DNA from: Ettlia oleoabundans
Lineage: Eukaryota; Chlorophyta; Chlorophyceae; Chlamydomonadales
Assembly: GCA_019693395.1 (NCBI GenBank)
Contig: JAAMXP010000162.1
Coordinates: 1 to 64,000 of the forward strand
Reading direction: 5' to 3'
Length of the DNA stretch: 64,000 bases
This document shows, one piece after another, positions 59,020-64,000 of this stretch (the first letter of the stretch is position 1; each line of letters opens with the position of its first letter). The position numbers and the translations under genes were made by a program. Under the pieces are notes generated by a model. The model saw only the letters and a list, made by a program, of their open reading frames with translations, had not been told where the DNA came from and searched no databases.

Positions 59020-62000
59020 TCAATCGGTGTTGGCTTTGCTGCTGCCGTCGCTGCTGCCGTCGGCGCAGCCGCCGCCCCTCCCACCGACGCTGTCGGCCTG
59101 TTTTTCGGGCTCGGTTGCCCCTGCTGCGGTTGCTGCACTTCCCTTATTGCGTCTTTTTCTAAGCTGTTTTAACAAGGCGGACATGCCTTGCGCACGGCCG
59201 TTTGAGCCGGCCGTTCGCCGCTCCTGCTCCAGCATGCGTGCCACCTGCACCAGGGAGTGATGCATAATTTTTCAGCATTCACACCCAGCGCATTTTGAGA
59301 TGTGCAGGTAAGTTTACACAGTGTTTCTCTCCACAGCCAAAATCAAAGCCCAAACCCACCTCCATGCGGCTCACAGCCCGGCCCGTGCGCTGCTGCTCCT
59401 CCTTCGCTATGTCCTCAATGTAGTCAATCACCAGCAGGAACTCTGTAGCAACAACGCAGCAGCCAGGTGCTTTCTTTGATAGGCATTCATTAAAAAGCAC
59501 GTCCAGGTTGCATGTTTGGCTGGACGCACTGCTGGGCGAAGGGTAACACAAGTCTTGAAATGCAGATGCAACATGCGTCTCACCCTCAAAGCGCTGTTTG
59601 ACAATGTTCTTGCGCCAGTCAGGCATGCCATCAGGATCCTTCTGCTTTGCTGCTTCCTCCTGCAAACAGCCAGCGACCCCCAAAACTGACGCGTTATTCA
59701 GCCGGGAAGAAAAGGCTACCATACCCCACGATGGTCAGGAGGGCTAAAACCCACCATTGCTTGGCGGGTGCAGTTGTTGGGGAGGAGGTCCACGGCATAC
59801 CACTCGTACATCTACAGAGAGGAGGCGAACATGCTTTGTGAGTAAGACAAGAACGTAAACAACAGCGCAGGAGCCCTTGCACTGGGTGCCATACTCAGCA
59901 ACCATCTCACCTTTGGCAGGCCACCCAGTGACTTGAACGTGGACAGGGTAGGCAGGCCACCCTGCCTTGGGTGCAGCAGCTGCCGTGACCCCTGCCGACC
60001 ACGCTTAGTGCCTCCGCTGCCGGCATCTGGTGCAGCGGCATCGGAGCCGCCGCTGCCACCTGGCAATCTGCCGCCGCTGGTCAAACTGCCAACGACACCC
60101 AGGGCGCTGAAGGCGCCACCTGCGCTGCGGCCTGCCCCGCCACCAGCGCTGACGAAGCTGCCATCAGCAGCACACGGCAGCAGCAGGTTTTCCAGCATGG
60201 ACTGTTGCCGCAACATCTGCTGCTGCTGGTACGCCCCCGCCAGGAAATGCGTGTTGGCTGCTGAAGCACCGATCTGGTGCACTACATGCGGCTGATACTG
60301 ACTCATGGCGGGTGAGTTGGACAGCACGCCAAAGCCGCCACCGCTGCCTGTAAAGTGGAATGGCGCCAACAAGCCCAGGGTGTGCTCTGCCACGAAGCTT
60401 GTCGGCAGGTCTGTGGCCGCTGAACCCATCAGCGGCAAGAACTGCTGCTGTGGAGGCACCCGCAACATCATCCCTTGAGCAACAGGGTGCATGTGCGGGG
60501 CTTGCTGCAGCTGTGGGGCAGAGGGCACAGCCAGCTGCTGCTGCTGCTGCTGCTGCTGCTGCAGCAGCGCTGGGTCGGCGCCGGCTGCCGCGAGCTGCTG
60601 CTGCTGGTTGTGCAGCTGTGGGGCAGAGGGCACAGCCAGCTGCTGCTGCTGGCCGTCATTGGGCGGCGCCCCTCCCAGAACTGGAAGGGTCGGGAGAGAA
60701 CTGGTGGCAACTCAAGTCGATTGTCTCAATCCAGAACGGCATCCCTTTTCAATTGAACACACAGATGGAGGCAGTCCATTCCAGCAGCACACAACTCCTC
60801 CCACCCCGTACCCCGATGCGCTTGGCGACCTTGATGTCCTCCAGGCGGTCGCGGAATTCCTGGTGTTGCATCATGTGCTTGATGATGGGCATTTCCAGGT
60901 ACTCGGCATTTGCAGGGTTCTGTGCGGAGGCAAGTTACAATGGGGTCACCCCAGGAGGTGGGGAAGAGAGATGAACACCGCCGGTGGTCTCCCCTGGCAA
61001 CAAGGGGAACAACGCAGGCAGTTCACTGCAACTCGTCACCTCTGATCCCTCCAGTGCCAGCCACCAGCAGTCCTGCACGGTGGTCACTGCCAGCATGTCC
61101 AGCAAGCGCAGCATGCTCATCACCAAAACTTCGTTCCTTCGCTCCTTCTCCGTCATCTGTGGGAGTGGCAGCCGGGAGGGGCACACAACAGATAAAACAG
61201 GTTAGCAGCAGGGAGGGTCAGCGAAGCAGGAGGACATCAGCAGCAAGGAGCAAAGGGCAGCAAGCAAAAAAACAATCGATTGTCACCTGCTGCACGCGGG
61301 CCTTAAAGTCTCCAAGGAATGGGAAAAGGTGCAGCGACAGGCAGCGCGGCACACACAACGTCATGCGTTCGTGGAAGTACTGGTCGAAATCCCTTTGCAG
61401 AATAGGGGAGCAAAAATATAGTCGGCGGGGTGGATTAAGGGTGGCCAGCATCATTCTAGCTGCACTACGCTTTAATAGCAGAGCAGGGCTGGTGCACCAA
61501 ACTGTGTTCCAGAAAGGCATGCATTACCCACAACTTTGAGGGCAGCGGCTACCCACCCGGCCTCCTGCAGCTGCCGGGTGCCACCCTTGCAAAAGGCATA
61601 GACCACAGAGTGCATATCGCTGATGCCGTCGAACAACGCGTGCACTGCCTTATTCTGCTCCTGGTACGGCACCGGCGTGTTGAGGTTGGTGGTGCTGGGC
61701 CATCTGCAGCGCTGCCGCCTGCATTTCAAGGGGGTTTCATGGTGGAAAGTTGCTTGATGATGGGCCATTATTGGCATTTAAGGGCTGCCGACAGCATTTG
61801 AAGAAGTAGGAGGCAGTCCTCACCAGTCAGCCTTGTTCATGGGGTCAGGAAAGATCTCCGCCTTGGACACGAAGCGTGCCCAAAAGTACCAGCCCAGCGC
61901 CCGGAAGGGACACACCACAGGATCCACGTTGCGAGCGACACCCTTGTACCCCTTTGCACCGGTCTGAACAGAAAGAAGGAGGAGTCGTTCCGCAATGTGA

Positions 62001-64000
62001 AGGAAGAGAAGTCAACAAAGCCCGTCAACAAAAACAAGGGCAGCGGCACGCACCAACCAGCAACAAAGCGAGACAACCTAACAACCATGATCAGCAACAA
62101 CAGTGATGCCCCACCTCTTGCGTCTTGCCCTTCATGAGCACGCCAGCAATGACCCAGAAGGGACACGGCCCAATGCAATCCATGAGAAAGATGAGCAGGT
62201 GGCTCATGCGGAGGAGGCGCACGTCATCGCTACGCCCGATGGAGGAGTGCATGAAGGTGAAGCAGCTCCGGCACAGGGAAGGGAAATAGCGAGCAGATTC
62301 AGCATTGGGCCGGCTTTGCAAGATTGTTACGCAAAAGGAGCGGTGCAAAGACCAGACAACAGATATGCGACTCACCCGTCCCGCTGCGCCGTCAGCGTGT
62401 CCTTCAGCATGCACAGGCGCATGGCGTAGCGGTACTGATCGAAACTGTAGGTGTCGGCTGCTGTCCCTACTTGAGGGTCCGGCCCACGGATGTCGCTGCG
62501 AGAGGCCAGACACGATAACAGAGGGGTCAGATAAGGCAAGAGGCAACAACAGATATCAACTACGAGCCAGCCAAACAGCTGGCCGAGCAGCAAAAACAGA
62601 AGCAGGCCAGGCAGCAGAAAAGGGAGCAGGCAGCCAGCCAAGCAGCAGCAGGCAGGCATATGCAGCCAGGCAGGCAAGCCTATTCACACAGTGCCCTTCT
62701 CGCCATGCAAAGTGCTCTTCACCGAGGAGTAAATGTCTGAGTAGACAGGGTAGGAGAGCAGCTTGTCGTGCTGGATGGCCTCGTTATGGTTGATTTCCTT
62801 GCGACGGCTTGTGAACTCGTCCTGCAGCGCCAAATGCATGCCCTCCACGTACTTCCAATTCTGCATGTGAAGAGTGAAAAACAGCAGCAAGAGAAAGAGA
62901 TTGACAAGCAGGAACAAGCTGAAACTGGAAAACAGCAATACTAAACAGCGCTGGGGAGGAAAGCAAAGCATTTGCACGCAGCAAGAAGAGGAAGGGGTTG
63001 ATTTGCAATTAGGATAGCACAGATTCGACACAGTGGGGCTTACCATGCGCTGCAGGGGATGTTCCTTGCCGTAGATCTCCTTGGCGTCTCTGAAGAACTC
63101 TGTGGCCCCTGCACCCACCCAGCGCAGGCACGCAGCAGCCAAAAGGGGCCCTTTCTGCAATAGGGAAAGAGGTATGGGAAGCAAAAACTGAATTGAGCTG
63201 AGCTGTGCTGAGCTGAGATGTGGGTTAGGAAGTACTGCAGACATCTGTTACCGCCCACAGCCAGGCCGCACCGCCCATAAATGCAACCATATGCGCACAC
63301 TCACTTTAGGGTCTCCCAGCTCTGTGCCACAGCTGTCCAGGTCCACCCATTGCTTCGTGGGATCCTGCTGTGGCAGGTAGTTGATGAAGTACTGCAGCGC
63401 ATTGACTGACAAGACAACATGCCTTGAGCAGAGGCAAGCAGTGCTGGGCCAAAAGCAGCAATAAATGACCTAAGCAATTGTGCTTGATATTCAGAGCCAG
63501 AACTCACATGCAGGAGCTTAAGCTTAGGGGCGTAGGTCCCAGGTGTGCTGTGCTTCATCGTTGCTCTCCGCTGGCGGTGAGCGGTCTCGGTGATGCGCCT
63601 GCGCATTAGTGGCGAGGCAAAACTGCAGTTGGTTGGGGCGTGCAAAGCCCAACAGCCAAGCAATGACCCTCAACTGCAGCTTACGTGGCTGCGCCTGGCG
63701 GCAAGAGCCGTGTGGGACCGCCCAAGCTACCACCAGGAGATCCCAGCCGTGGCACCAGAGCCGCCTGCCCACCGCCCTTTCCCGCGCTCCGCGTTTTGCT
63801 CGCCGGCCGCTTGGTGCCTGTTGCTGCACGTACAACGTGTGCCATGTATCCTGCTGCAATAGCTGCGAATCCTGCAGCTGCAGCTGCTGCTGCAGCGCGT
63901 CGTTGCCGCTTGGCTGGCGCACCGCCGTCGGCAGCGTCGGGATGGGCGGCACCAACCCCCGTCCCATGCTCCTGTGTGTCGGCAAGTGCTGCGGCGCCGC
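59020..64000 (-). CDS. Crypton/NDC10-like recombinase-fold protein with GCR1_C-like tail, 5' end outside window
   Basis: A many-exon gene continuing past the right edge. The first visible exon (64000-63685) is open in one frame to the edge, with a basic PAKRQRRA patch and KRPASKTRSAGKG, and joins in phase to 63598-63508 (TPGTYAPKLKLLH). Then come INYLPQQDPTKQWVDLD, AACLRWVGAGATEFFRDAKE, NWKYVEGMHLALQDEFTSRR, GRSDDVRLLRMSHLLIFLMD with FWVIAGVLMKGKTQ, NVDPVVCPFRALGWYFWARF, and FDGISDMHSVVYAFCKGG. The 'DP..CP..ALG.Y...RF' pattern is that of the NDC10 domain 2 found in yeast centromere protein Ndc10 and Crypton tyrosine recombinases. A Gln/Gly/Ser-rich linker (60690-59920) follows. The tail reads GMPDWRKNIVKQRFEG, LVIDYIEDIAKEEQQRTGRA and VARMLEQERR, like the GCR1_C DNA-binding domain. 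Catalytic R/H/R/Y residues are not confirmed. Some junctions, including the one after 63508, are unresolved. Confidence 0.75.
60510..60655 (-). repeat. Internal duplication in the Q-rich linker of the Crypton-like gene
   Basis: A segment encoding LAVPSAPQL followed by Gln codons occurs twice about 105 bases apart, with a CTG/CAG run (nine Gln) between them. Confidence 0.85.

Noticed and set aside
63524..63985. Minus-strand frame starting MPTHRSMGRG as the start of the Crypton-like protein
   Set aside because: It does not join in phase to the next conserved exon; another frame does and runs off the window.

Overview
This 64 kb window is nuclear DNA of a green alga, most likely a trebouxiophyte close to Chlorella (inference). 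The evidence is GC-rich coding DNA split into many short exons with GT-AG introns, TGTAA motifs 10-500 bases after several stop codons, TTTAGGG-type telomere repeats, long (CA)n/(GT)n runs, and a plant-lineage DNA ligase VI. There is no operon-like layout. Genes were rebuilt by joining exons at splice sites with phase checks. Most long open frames are shadows, above all those running through dinucleotide repeats.

Layout. 1-4829: repeat-rich, no supported gene (tandem repeats with a short interstitial telomere tract, CA/GT runs, an AT-rich patch). 4830-7050 (+): two-exon glutamine-rich protein. 8123-9558 (+): four-exon membrane protein, with a paralogue in inverted orientation at 25227-26751 (-). 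10337-12906 (-): EBP2 rRNA-processing factor, divergent from 13180-15885 (+), an SCI1-like nuclear protein. 16044-19678 (+): secreted protein with Cys repeats, a proline-rich hinge and a propeller-like domain. 20327-24624 (-): GH32 invertase. 28130-28764 and 29413-30108 (-): tandem Pmp3/RCI2 genes. 30517-34488 (-): CPA2-type cation/proton antiporter. 34975-46029 (+): DNA ligase VI (SNM1 nuclease plus ATP ligase). 46402-47555 (+): MIF-like tautomerase. 47884-53001 (+): citrate synthase. 53778-56594 (-): GT64 glycosyltransferase. 57907-58848 (+): unassigned, possibly glycosyltransferase-like. 59020 to the right edge (-): a protein with a Crypton/NDC10-like recombinase-fold region and a GCR1_C-like tail, 5' end outside the window.

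Most genes are housekeeping genes of unrelated pathways: ribosome biogenesis, DNA repair, the citric acid cycle, sugar use, ion transport and cell-surface glycans. The least ordinary parts are the Crypton-like gene, the inverted membrane-protein paralogues with inverted copies of two short dispersed repeats around them, the tandem Pmp3 pair with matching exon lengths, and two apparent GC-AG introns in the ligase gene. Three short N gaps lie beside or near poly-C or CA runs.
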